Below are positions 41,951-50,147 of a stretch of DNA of 64,000 nucleotides, piece by piece. The notes under the pieces were generated by a model. That model had not been told where the DNA came from. It searched no databases and saw only the letters and a program-made list of their open reading frames with translations. The stretch comes from JAJAZB01 sp965249815 (GTDB lineage Bacteria > Bacteroidota > Bacteroidia > Cytophagales > Spirosomataceae): NCBI GenBank assembly GCA_965249815.1, contig CBDFMV010000002.1:784600-848599 (forward strand). The letters are read 5' to 3'. The first letter of the stretch is position 1, and each line of letters starts with the position of its first letter. The translations under genes and the position numbers were made by a program.

Positions 41951-41993
41951 AAAAAACGTCCCGCCACTCGCATTTTGTTGGCGGGGCGTTTTT
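41951..41993 (+). terminator. Intrinsic terminator
   Basis: A 14-bp stem (41953-41966 with 41979-41992, one wobble) with a 12-nt loop, flanked by A- and T-runs, directly follows the transglycosylase stop codon. Confidence 0.75.
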
Positions 41994-42056
41994 GGTTGAA
42001 ACAAAAATCGCCCTACTTTCCAGTCAGTTTCTTCTTTTAACTATCTAAACTCATCC

Positions 42057-42542
42057 ATGAACGCACCTTTTACGACCATCCGGATTCAGCTTGCCAATTT
42101 TGCCACCGACCCGACGTTCGAGACGGAGTTTGCGCCCAAATTGCGTCAACCCGGTGCCCAGTTTTCGTACGCGACGCAGCCGAACGTGAAAATTCTTTAC
42201 CTCCCCGACGAATCGCCGGTGCTGCGCTTCGACACCCGAATCGCGTTGCTCGACGAGACGAAAACCAGCCGACTGGTGTGCATCGTGGCGTCCGAATTCA
42301 TCATCCACAACCGGCAACTGGTGTCGGGCGGAGCCAACCAGGAATCCATCACGTTCATGGCGCTGCTCTTCAACCTGGCCCAGGCGTATACCGTCGGGGT
42401 ACTGGCTACCAAATTGCAGGAATTCAACCTGTCGAACCTGAAACCCGCCAACATCGTGCCGCCGGGGTACTACGGCAAGGACATCGAACGGGTGCTGGCC
42501 GATTTGCAAAGCGGCAAATTCAGGCAGCCCGTGACGGCCTGA
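42057..42542 (+). CDS. Hypothetical cytoplasmic protein
   Basis: This 161-residue soluble protein without signal peptide starts MNAPFTTIRIQLANFATDP. A beta-rich first half (NVKILYLPDESPVLRFDTRIALLD; RLVCIVASEFIIHN) precedes a helical second half (ITFMALLFNLAQAYTVGVLA). No domain recognised. It is ended by the strong terminator at 42552. Confidence 0.65.
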   Translation: MNAPFTTIRIQLANFATDPTFETEFAPKLRQPGAQFSYATQPNVKILYLPDESPVLRFDTRIALLDETKTSRLVCIVASEFIIHNRQLVSGGANQESITFMALLFNLAQAYTVGVLATKLQEFNLSNLKPANIVPPGYYGKDIERVLADLQSGKFRQPVTA

Positions 42543-42551
42543 TTCGGACCA

Positions 42552-42606
42552 TTTCCCCCAAAAAAAGCGCCCAGGCATTGTGCCTGGGCGCTTTTTTTGG
42601 GGGAAA
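42552..42606. terminator. Bidirectional terminator, perfect 26-bp stem
   Basis: Arms 42552-42577 and 42581-42606 are perfect complements (inner word gcgcccaggca, outer word tttcccccaaaaaaa) with a 3-nt loop. It lies between the convergent hypothetical gene and collagen-like lipoprotein gene. Confidence 0.92.
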
Positions 42607-42610
42607 CAAC

Positions 42611-43306
42611 CTATTCCGGCAGGTTGAACGCCCGCCGGACGGCTTCGTAGTCCTGCCAGTCAAGGCCGCTGCGCCCGCTGCCGGTATTGAGTACATTGGC
42701 CGGAACCACCACCGCGCGGATGCTGGCAAACGTTGTTTTGAGCGGGTACGCGATGTTGGTGGATCGGTAAATGGTGGCGTAAGGGCGGTTCTGGGCATCG
42801 ACACCCGCCGAGGTGTAGTAACTGATGGCGTACGAGCCGGAAAAGGTGGCAAATGGCAGGGCAAACCACGGGTCGCTGCTCACGAATTTGACGTACAGCA
42901 CCACCGAACTTTTGTCGAGCAACGTGGGGTCGAGGCCGGTCAGGAAAAGCGGGGGCGTGGTGGCCAGGTACGTGGGGGCCGTGGTATCGGCCGCGATCGA
43001 ACTGCCCGCCGCAAAACTGTACTGAATCACGTTGGCGTTGCCCGCCGGTCCCGGAACACCCTGAATACCTTGTTGGCCCTGTGGTCCCTGCGGCCCTTGG
43101 GACCCCGTCGCCCCCTGCGGGCCTGCGGGACCTTGCGGACCCGTTGCTCCCGGTGGGCCGGGTACGGTCGAATTGGCTCCCTGGGGTCCGGCCGGGCCTT
43201 GTGCGCCAGCCGGGCCAACGTCTCCTTCGGGACCGATGCAGGCATGAAACAAAAAGGCCATGCTCAGCACGGCAAACGAGGACAGGACAACGCGGGAAAA
43301 TTTCAT
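42611..43306 (-). CDS. Collagen-like lipoprotein
   Basis: This is a 231-residue protein with a lipoprotein signal (MKFSRVVLSSFAVLSMAFLFHAC; lipobox cysteine at residue 23). Residues about 25-91 are G-x-y triplets (GPEGDVGPAGAQGPAGPQGA and onward) with one break at N-S-T-V-P. This is a collagen-like triple helix of roughly 20 triplets. The C-terminal 140 residues form an independent domain (FAAGSSIAADTT..LDWQDYEAVRRAFNLPE). The protein is probably a trimeric surface stalk with a globular head. It is downstream of the DUF3179 gene in the same direction. Confidence 0.85.
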   Translation of the reverse strand: MKFSRVVLSSFAVLSMAFLFHACIGPEGDVGPAGAQGPAGPQGANSTVPGPPGATGPQGPAGPQGATGSQGPQGPQGQQGIQGVPGPAGNANVIQYSFAAGSSIAADTTAPTYLATTPPLFLTGLDPTLLDKSSVVLYVKFVSSDPWFALPFATFSGSYAISYYTSAGVDAQNRPYATIYRSTNIAYPLKTTFASIRAVVVPANVLNTGSGRSGLDWQDYEAVRRAFNLPE

Positions 43307-43443
43307 GAGAATTGGGTCGGAGTGCTCGAATGCGAAAAAGGAGGGATTTTAGTCCAAATGAAACATTCGGTTGACGGGAAAACAAACCGGCCTATCAAAT
43401 GGCGGGCCGATTTGTGCAGGCTTGCTTACCAAAATAAAGTCGT

Positions 43444-44586
43444 TCAGTACGTTTGGGTATCGGGGTGAAACGTGCGCCAACTGTGCCAGAACTCCTGCGA
43501 AGCGGGCAGGCTTTTCAACTGGCCGGAAGCGCCCCGACCGCTCAGGCCGTACGATTGGCCGGGAGCCACGAGCGAATCGCGGCGGAGCGCGAAACGGGTA
43601 CCGGCGTCGGGCCGCTCGAAGGCGAAGAAACTGACACGGTCGGTCGCCAGCACCAGCACAACGGGCTTGCTGCCGACCACGTCGTTCACAATGCGCTCGC
43701 GCAGCAGGCGGTTCCAGTCGTAAGCCTTGCTTTGGCGACCTACTTTCAGGCCCACCACCCACGACTTGTCGTGCCAGGAAAGCGAATCGGTGCCGGTCAG
43801 GTCTTTGCGGCTGCTGCCATTTTCGTACTTGAAATTCGTCGCGTAGTTTTCGTTAAACACCGTGTCGGCCTGCATCACCAGGCTGGTCGGGTGCAGCCGC
43901 AGCCACTGCCGCAGCGTCATTTGCTGGCTGGCAATTTCGGGCAAAAACAGGCCCCGGCGTGGCCCCACGAGGGCTTCGCCGTTGGCCTGTCGCCACCAGC
44001 TACCCGTGGTTTCGTCTTCGAACATCGCGTTGAAATGGTCCATGCCCACGAGCCGGAAGGTTTCGGGTTCGCCATCCACGAACGGGCTGTACACCCGCCC
44101 CGTGCGGCACACCGTGCAGTAGCTCACCAGCACCGGCCGCCCGCCCACCGTGTCGCGTACCTGGTGATGGTAGCCGATGAACTGGATGGGGTAGGCCTTG
44201 GCCTGGCCGTTCATCTCCACGCCCACGACCAGGCGACGGAGGTCCACCTTGTTCCGGGCGACGGGTTTCATTGTCAGGGTTTCGGGTTGCTGAAACATGG
44301 CGTCGGCGGCCATTTCGTAGTTGGTGGCGTAGGCCAAGCCGCCCGTCAGCGCGAGTAGCCCCGGCACCAGCCATTTCTGCCAGGCCCGCGCCCGCCAGGC
44401 CGCGCGAAGGCCCACCAGCGTGAGCAGACCGAACCCAATCCGGAACGCCCATCGTCCGGAGTACAGAAAGTAAGCCACGTCGATGCTGCGCATCCGCTGG
44501 CTGCCGGGCAGCGGCATAATGAAATACACGTTGGCGATTTCAAACAAAATCAGCCCAGCGATGCAGACGTAAAACAGGGTTTTCAT
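43444..44586 (-). CDS. DUF3179 domain membrane protein
   Basis: This is a 380-residue protein starting MKTLFYVCIAGLILFEIANVYF. Three N-terminal membrane segments (about residues 5-25, 45-62, 70-88) precede a DUF3179 domain (about 100-375). Conserved pieces include V-V-G-V-E-M-N-G-Q-A-K-A-Y-P, V-L-V-S-Y-C-T-V-C-R-T-G and the matching V-V-G-L-K-V-G-R-Q-S-K-A-Y. The Y-C-x-x-C-R-T-G motif may bind metal or form a disulfide. The enzymatic role of the family is unknown. It is downstream of the TonB receptor in the same direction. Confidence 0.85.
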   Translation of the reverse strand: MKTLFYVCIAGLILFEIANVYFIMPLPGSQRMRSIDVAYFLYSGRWAFRIGFGLLTLVGLRAAWRARAWQKWLVPGLLALTGGLAYATNYEMAADAMFQQPETLTMKPVARNKVDLRRLVVGVEMNGQAKAYPIQFIGYHHQVRDTVGGRPVLVSYCTVCRTGRVYSPFVDGEPETFRLVGMDHFNAMFEDETTGSWWRQANGEALVGPRRGLFLPEIASQQMTLRQWLRLHPTSLVMQADTVFNENYATNFKYENGSSRKDLTGTDSLSWHDKSWVVGLKVGRQSKAYDWNRLLRERIVNDVVGSKPVVLVLATDRVSFFAFERPDAGTRFALRRDSLVAPGQSYGLSGRGASGQLKSLPASQEFWHSWRTFHPDTQTY

Positions 44587-44681
44587 GGCGCGGGAGGCAG
44601 GTAATGATCGGTGGAGGTATACACGAACCCGGCCACTTTGGCGGCGCAGTTGCATGGGTAGGTTTTTGACAAAAACCGGAC

Positions 44682-46868
44682 TTACAACTTGGTGCTGAGA
44701 GTGATGTTGGCCGAGCGTCCGTCGGAGGGCCAGAGGCCCGGTTCGGGGTAAAACGTGGGCCGTTTCGTGAAGTACGATTTGTTCAACGTGTTGTTGAGGC
44801 TGGCTTTCAGCAACAGGTGCGGGGTCAGGCGGACGGAGGCCAGCACGTCGAGCAGGCCGTAGCCAGGCACGAGGCCCCTGGCTCCGTCGGGGCTGGGCGT
44901 CACGGTGTTCAGCGGATCGGCGAAGGTCTCGCCTACGTAGCTGTACTGTACCTGGGCGTGAAACGCGTTGCCGCTGATTTCCAGACCATTCCGACTCGTC
45001 CATTGCGGCACCGATTCGATGCGGTTGCCCACGATGCCCCGATTCTCACCGCTCACGTTTACCGTTCCCGCCGTGTATTTTCCATCAAAAAATGCCGTGG
45101 AGGTGAAGGCCGACACACTCCAGGTTTTGCGCCGGAGTAGCGTGGCTTCAATCAGGGCCTCCACGCCCCGCGTGCGGGTGTCGCCCAGGTTGGTGCGCAG
45201 TACGTAGGTCTGACTGGTGATGGCATCGGTCTGGAACAGGCCGCCGAGGCGGTTGCGGTAGGTGATGTGGAATAAACTCACGTCGTAACGCAGGAATCGC
45301 CTCCAACGACCGGTTAGCCCAGTTTCGGCCACGTAGCCCGTGTTATCACGCAGGTTGTCGTCCACGCGTTCGAGGGCGCTGGCCGGAATCACGTCCTTGA
45401 AAATGATGGGCCGGTACGCCTGCGAAAGGCCCGCATACCAGCGCCCTCCGCCCTGCATCCGGTACTGGAGCGTGCCCCCGAACAGCGGGAAGCGGTGCCG
45501 AATCTGGTTTGGAACGACGTTGTCGGGCAGGTAGCGAATTGTACCGGTCAGGTCCGTTTGGCCGTGTTCATAACGGCCCCCGGTAGTCAGGCTCAGGCGC
45601 GGCGTGAGGTACACGAGGTTTTCGGCAAACACCGCAATGTTTTTTGTCGTAAAAAATAGGTCGCGGCCCCAGGCACCGCTGATGCCCAGGTCGAAATCGC
45701 TGCTCGTAGTACCCACACCGAGTTGCTGGCGGTGCAGGCGGTTGTTCATGACCTGCACGCCGCCCACCAGCACCGCCCACAGGCCCCCCAGCCTATAGTC
45801 GTGGATCAGCCGCAATTCAGTGGTGAAGCTGCTGAAGTGGTCCTGGTCCACCTGCCGGGGGCGGGTTTGGCCCGTCGGTCGGCTCACTGTGTCGGGCACC
45901 AGCGCCGAGGCCAGCAACTGCACGCTGTTGCGCGCCCCAAGCAGGGCCGAACTCGTCAGCCGGAGCGTCGTGCGCGGGCTAAGTTGCCAGCGGAAGGTGA
46001 GCGAGGGCACGTGGATGTCGGGCTGGTAATAATTGCGCGAGCGGGTAGCCTGGCGCGGGTTGGCCCGGAACAGCGAATCGGTGAGCGGACCGGGTTGCTG
46101 AAACAGGTACGTTGAATGCCCCCATTCAATCCGCAGGGAGGCGGTTGATGAGAAATCGTAGGTCAGCGAAACGGCTTGCGCCGCCGCCCGCGAACGGGCA
46201 TTTTGCCGGTAACCTTCCGAGTCACGGCGTTGAAGGTAAGCGTAGTACCGCAACTTCCCGATGCGCCCGCCCACGGCGTTGTAACTGCTCAGCAGTCCGA
46301 ACGACCCCAGCGTGTTGATGCTTTCAAACCCGATTCGGCGGGTGCTGTCGCCCTGCTTGGTGATGTAGTTAATCATCCCGCCGAACTGCGCCCCGTACTG
46401 AAGCGACCCCGTGCCATGCACCAGTTCCACCCGCTCGATGGATTCGAGCGGGGCGCTGTAGTGGCTGGCCGGGTAGCCGTACATGTCGGAGTTGGTCAGG
46501 ATGCCGTTTTGCCGAACGTTGTACTCCCAACTGCGGTGCGGGTCGAGGCCCCGCGTCGAGATGTTGAGTTGGTTGCCCGAGCCGTCCATGTCGTACACGA
46601 ATGCGCCGGGCACTTTGGCAAACACCTGACGTCCCACTTTTTCGGTCAGATTCGCCACGGTGCCGCTCACCGGCAGGGCCAGGCTTTTTCTGCCCGCCAT
46701 CAGAAAACCGTCGTGTCGATCCGATAGGGCGAGTTGCCGGGTTACCCGCGAGCCTTCCACGACCACCTCCGAAAGGTCGGTGGTGCGGAGGCTGTCGGGG
46801 GTTTGAGCGCTTGCCGCGCCGGTCAGTACGACCAGCGTGGCGAAGGCACACAGTTCATTTTTCATCAA
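44682..46868 (-). CDS. TonB-dependent receptor, FecA-like
   Basis: This is a 728-residue outer-membrane receptor with a signal peptide ending near A-S-A-Q. The TonB box region (LSEVVVEGSR), plug domain (about 45-160, KVPGAFVYDMDGSGNQLNIS; V-E-L-V-H-G-T-G-S-L-Q-Y-G) and 22-strand barrel end in the phenylalanine-free C-terminus NITLSTKL. The plug sequence resembles ferric-citrate-type receptors. It lacks the N-terminal carboxypeptidase-like domain of SusC proteins. It starts 22 nt downstream of the haloperoxidase-like gene, so it is co-transcribed with it and probably imports a metal complex. Confidence 0.9.
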   Translation of the reverse strand: MMKNELCAFATLVVLTGAASAQTPDSLRTTDLSEVVVEGSRVTRQLALSDRHDGFLMAGRKSLALPVSGTVANLTEKVGRQVFAKVPGAFVYDMDGSGNQLNISTRGLDPHRSWEYNVRQNGILTNSDMYGYPASHYSAPLESIERVELVHGTGSLQYGAQFGGMINYITKQGDSTRRIGFESINTLGSFGLLSSYNAVGGRIGKLRYYAYLQRRDSEGYRQNARSRAAAQAVSLTYDFSSTASLRIEWGHSTYLFQQPGPLTDSLFRANPRQATRSRNYYQPDIHVPSLTFRWQLSPRTTLRLTSSALLGARNSVQLLASALVPDTVSRPTGQTRPRQVDQDHFSSFTTELRLIHDYRLGGLWAVLVGGVQVMNNRLHRQQLGVGTTSSDFDLGISGAWGRDLFFTTKNIAVFAENLVYLTPRLSLTTGGRYEHGQTDLTGTIRYLPDNVVPNQIRHRFPLFGGTLQYRMQGGGRWYAGLSQAYRPIIFKDVIPASALERVDDNLRDNTGYVAETGLTGRWRRFLRYDVSLFHITYRNRLGGLFQTDAITSQTYVLRTNLGDTRTRGVEALIEATLLRRKTWSVSAFTSTAFFDGKYTAGTVNVSGENRGIVGNRIESVPQWTSRNGLEISGNAFHAQVQYSYVGETFADPLNTVTPSPDGARGLVPGYGLLDVLASVRLTPHLLLKASLNNTLNKSYFTKRPTFYPEPGLWPSDGRSANITLSTKL

Positions 46869-46890
46869 AAAGCGGAAAGATTCAACGTTC

Positions 46891-48456
46891 TCAATTTCCC
46901 GCTCCGTCGATCTGCGCCCGCTTCACGGCGTACTTGGCAATGTTGGCCCCGCACGTCAGACCCACTTCGCAATCGGTCCGGTAGTGGATGCAGCCGTAGA
47001 TCCGCGATTCCGACGCCTCTCTCGCTTTGGTGGTGAGTTGACCGGCTTCACCCGGAAAAAGATGACCGAGGATGGTCGCCGCCGCGCCCGAAAACGTGGA
47101 GTGCCCCGAAGTGTAGCTCGGAAAATTGGGCGTGCCGATGGTCGAACGGATGGATTCGTCCACCTGAAAGGGCCTCGGTGTGAAGTAGTAGAATTTCGTG
47201 TCCCAGCAGCACACGCCCGCGTCTTCGATCGCCGTCATGGTCAGGGCCAGCGTGCGGGCGGCGCGGAGTTCGCTTTGCTTGTACTGACGGGTGAGGCGGG
47301 CGGCCTCGCGGTCCCAGTGGCCGGGCGGCGTGTAGCTGCCCACGCCGTCGGACCAGTACGAGGCAATGGCTTTCTGCTCGCGGGTGATGTTTTTGGCAAA
47401 ACCGCGCAGTTCGGCGAGGTCTTTTTCCATTTCCGGACTACCCGGTGCCGGGGGCGCGGCGGGGCGCAGCGCGTTGCGTTCGGCGGTACCGAAGTTCCAG
47501 GTTTTCACGGCCCCGTAGTTGGGCAGCATCGGCGGGCGGGCGGGCGTTTCGAGGCTTTTCCATTCCGTCGTCAGGCCGCGCTCTTTGGCGGCGGTGATGA
47601 ACCCCGCCACGAGGGTCTGGTTGTTGGCGGTTCCCATGCCGTCGGCTTTGGCCCGGGCGATGATTTTGGCGGCCACGGCCTTGCCGAGGGCGGTACCGGC
47701 GTCCACGTCGCTGCGCACGTTGGCCCCGGCCCACAGGCGGCTGTTGACGTGCTCGGCGCACTGGGCATCCAGCTTTTCAACTTCTCCCGGAAAGAGCAGT
47801 TTCAGCACCTCCGCCGAGGCCACTGCCACGACGGCGTCTTCCGACGGGTAGGAGGGCAGGTCCGAAACGGGCACGAGGGATTTCAGCGAAGCGTCCACTT
47901 TGCCGGGGGCGAGGCGGTTGTATTTGTATTTGAAATTCCACGTCGCCACGAGCGCGTCGTACTGAACTACGGCCAGGTACGCGAACACGCGGGCCGCGTA
48001 GGGCGGGTTGCAGAACGGAAACTTCGGTTCGGCCTTCGGGTTGGCGGCGTCGGGTACGGGGTATTTGCCGAGCGATTCGTTGTATACGGGCGGCAGGTTG
48101 TAGTTGGCCGCCAGCGTCCGGGCGATTTCGTGCCAGCGAAACACCCCCCCGGCGCTCCAGTAGTCCACGGCAGCTTTCTGGTCGGAGGTCAGGCTCGTGG
48201 CAATGCTTTTCAAATCCTGCACTTCGGCCTGGTAGTCGGCAGAGGTTGTCGCTTTGGGCGCGGCCACGTCCACCTCGGTGGCACTGGCCAGCACGTAGGG
48301 CTTCCAGGTGCCGCCGTTGGGGTCGAGGCTGGCCGGGACGTAGGCGTCGTAGGTGGTTTCGGAAACGGATTTGTCGCAGGAGTTGGCGGCGACGGCCAGT
48401 AGAATCACGCCCAGGTACCGGGCGGTTTTGCGGAAAATTTGAGTAAAACGCGTCAT
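46891..48456 (-). CDS. Vanadium-haloperoxidase-like PAP2 superfamily lipoprotein
   Basis: This 521-residue protein has a lipoprotein signal (cysteine in VAANSC). The three PAP2/vanadium-haloperoxidase motifs are intact: K-F-Y-Y-F-T-P-R-P, P-S-Y-T-S-G-H-S-T-F and S-R-I-Y-G-C-I-H-Y-R-T-D. The N-terminal 250 residues are helical, as in bacterial vanadium-dependent haloperoxidases rather than short phosphatases. It binds vanadate or phosphate; haloperoxidase or phosphatase activity cannot be told from the motifs. It is packed 33 nt after the barrel protein gene and 22 nt before the TonB receptor gene. Confidence 0.88.
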   Translation of the reverse strand: MTRFTQIFRKTARYLGVILLAVAANSCDKSVSETTYDAYVPASLDPNGGTWKPYVLASATEVDVAAPKATTSADYQAEVQDLKSIATSLTSDQKAAVDYWSAGGVFRWHEIARTLAANYNLPPVYNESLGKYPVPDAANPKAEPKFPFCNPPYAARVFAYLAVVQYDALVATWNFKYKYNRLAPGKVDASLKSLVPVSDLPSYPSEDAVVAVASAEVLKLLFPGEVEKLDAQCAEHVNSRLWAGANVRSDVDAGTALGKAVAAKIIARAKADGMGTANNQTLVAGFITAAKERGLTTEWKSLETPARPPMLPNYGAVKTWNFGTAERNALRPAAPPAPGSPEMEKDLAELRGFAKNITREQKAIASYWSDGVGSYTPPGHWDREAARLTRQYKQSELRAARTLALTMTAIEDAGVCCWDTKFYYFTPRPFQVDESIRSTIGTPNFPSYTSGHSTFSGAAATILGHLFPGEAGQLTTKAREASESRIYGCIHYRTDCEVGLTCGANIAKYAVKRAQIDGAGN

Positions 48457-48489
48457 GGTTTGTCAAAAAAGGGAGTGAGAACGCGCCGG

Positions 48490-49410
48490 TTAGTTTTTAC
48501 CGACGTGGAACGTGTGCTGCACGCCGAGCGTGTAAGTGGTCGCCTGGCCCACGTTCCGGCCCGAAAGCACCTGGCTGTACTGGCCAAAGACGGAGAAAAA
48601 GGCCCCGCCTTTGGTGAAAAAATGCGCTTTGGCCATGGCCCCGGCGCTGGTCAGGTCCATTTTGTTGGTCGGAAACGGGGCGTCCTGCCGCCGGATGTCG
48701 TCGCCGCGCTGGCTGGTCGCCTTCTCGACAAAGCCTTCGACCTGGACGTACTTGTTGACGAACCCGACCCGGCCCGACAGGTCCACCACGTCCGGCGGAA
48801 TGACTTTGCTCGTTTCGTAAATTTTCCCGTCGGCCTGGTAGGCGTCGCGGTCGATGGTGATGGCCGCGCGGGCGGTGTAACCCGCCGCGCCGGTCACGTA
48901 GAATCCCTTCAGGTTATAATTCAGAATCCCGCGAAGCGAGGCGGTTTTCGAGTGAATGCCGATGGAAAACGGCAGCATATCGGGCACGTAGTTGCTCACG
49001 GGCGAGGAAACGCCGCCGGTCAGCAGTACGCCGAACGTGCCCGCGCGGGTCACGGCCTTCACGGGCCGCCATTTGAGAAACAGCGACAAATCCTGCACGC
49101 CGCGCTGCCCGGCCATGTGCCCGCCCGTGGAGTTGGTCCAGACGTAGGGCAACCCGACGATCACGTTCACGCGGTTGGTCACGCCGTAGGCGCTCATGAA
49201 CATCACGTTCTGGCTGGTGAAGGTGCCGATGTTGGGGTTGTCACGCTTGAGCGGGCCTTCCCAGTACTGATTCCAGGACGAATTCGTGTAGGACAGTACG
49301 TTGCAAATCAGCCGCTTGCCCATCATCAGCCCGTCGTTGGGCGTTTGGGCGCGTAAATGAAAAGGGAAGAGGAACAGCAGCAACGCCGCCATTCGTAAAG
49401 ATGATTTCAT
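48490..49410 (-). CDS. Outer-membrane beta-barrel protein
   Basis: This is a 306-residue protein with a signal peptide (MKSSLRMAALLLFLFPFHLRAQ). The rest is alternating aromatic/hydrophobic strands with glycine turns (NVIVGLPYVWTN; LSLFLKWRPVK; TFGVLLTGGV; FYVTGAAGYTARAAI; AFFSVFGQYSQ), ending TLGVQHTFHVGKN. It resembles the transporter-type barrels that neighbour redox genes in Bacteroidota. It is probably the first gene of a three-gene operon with the haloperoxidase-like protein and the TonB receptor. Confidence 0.75.
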   Translation of the reverse strand: MKSSLRMAALLLFLFPFHLRAQTPNDGLMMGKRLICNVLSYTNSSWNQYWEGPLKRDNPNIGTFTSQNVMFMSAYGVTNRVNVIVGLPYVWTNSTGGHMAGQRGVQDLSLFLKWRPVKAVTRAGTFGVLLTGGVSSPVSNYVPDMLPFSIGIHSKTASLRGILNYNLKGFYVTGAAGYTARAAITIDRDAYQADGKIYETSKVIPPDVVDLSGRVGFVNKYVQVEGFVEKATSQRGDDIRRQDAPFPTNKMDLTSAGAMAKAHFFTKGGAFFSVFGQYSQVLSGRNVGQATTYTLGVQHTFHVGKN

Positions 49411-49532
49411 GAAAAATTCGTTTGAACGCGTTAACTACAAAGCGGTTAGACCCGAACGCAGGGAGTGCGACTTTCCGCTGAGCGGTACGCCAAAGCGCCC
49501 GCAGCGAAGCCCTCGCAGCATTCAGGAAAGCG

Positions 49533-50081
49533 TCAAACGAGCCACTGGGGCGGGGGAGAGGGCCGCGAAAGCAGCGCGGCGGAAAGGGCGAATGAATGAA
49601 GCGCGGACACGGACGGCGGGCAATCTTCGTACACGAAAATCAGGTGGCCTCCGGTGCGTTGGGCGTAGTCGGAGGGCGTGATTTTTACCGAGTGGCCACT
49701 TTTCTGCGGCGCGTTCTGGTCGTTGCCCGTGATGTTTTTCTGGATAAAATTGGAAAGGTCGGCGCGGTGCTGAAGCTGGTCGCTGTTTTCGTAGCAAAAC
49801 AGGTGCAGCGTGTCGTTGCGGAGTTGTTGCCGGGCAATGTTGTAAAAACGCCCGCCGTACTCAAACTCGCCCCCGCCGGTTTCCTCGGTCATCGTGGCCC
49901 CGTACTGGTGCAGCGGCACCGGGATTTCAAACTCCACCAAATCGTCCGTCGACTGGTAAACGCTCAGGTGGGCAGTCAGTTGCCGGGTGTCGTGCCATTC
50001 GTCCAGCCACACGGCGAGTGCCTGCCCCAGCATGTGGTAGAGGAGCAAAAGCAGGAGACCGGTGGCCGCGAGGCGTTTCAA
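49533..50081 (-). CDS. Hypothetical membrane-anchored protein
   Basis: This 182-residue protein has an N-terminal hydrophobic helix (ATGLLLLLLYHMLGQALAVW) and an exposed polar domain (HLSVYQSTDDLVEFEIPVPL; NDTLHLFCYENSD). A proline/serine-rich C-terminus follows (LLSRPSPPPQWLV). Family not recognised. It is upstream of the barrel/haloperoxidase/TonB unit in the same direction with a 122-nt spacer, so it may be part of the same transcript. Confidence 0.65.
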   Translation of the reverse strand: MKRLAATGLLLLLLYHMLGQALAVWLDEWHDTRQLTAHLSVYQSTDDLVEFEIPVPLHQYGATMTEETGGGEFEYGGRFYNIARQQLRNDTLHLFCYENSDQLQHRADLSNFIQKNITGNDQNAPQKSGHSVKITPSDYAQRTGGHLIFVYEDCPPSVSALHSFALSAALLSRPSPPPQWLV

Positions 50082-50147
50082 CAGGGTGGAGCGTTTGGGC
50101 GAAAGTACAACTTTTTTACAAAAAATGGCAATTGGCGGGAAATTTAC

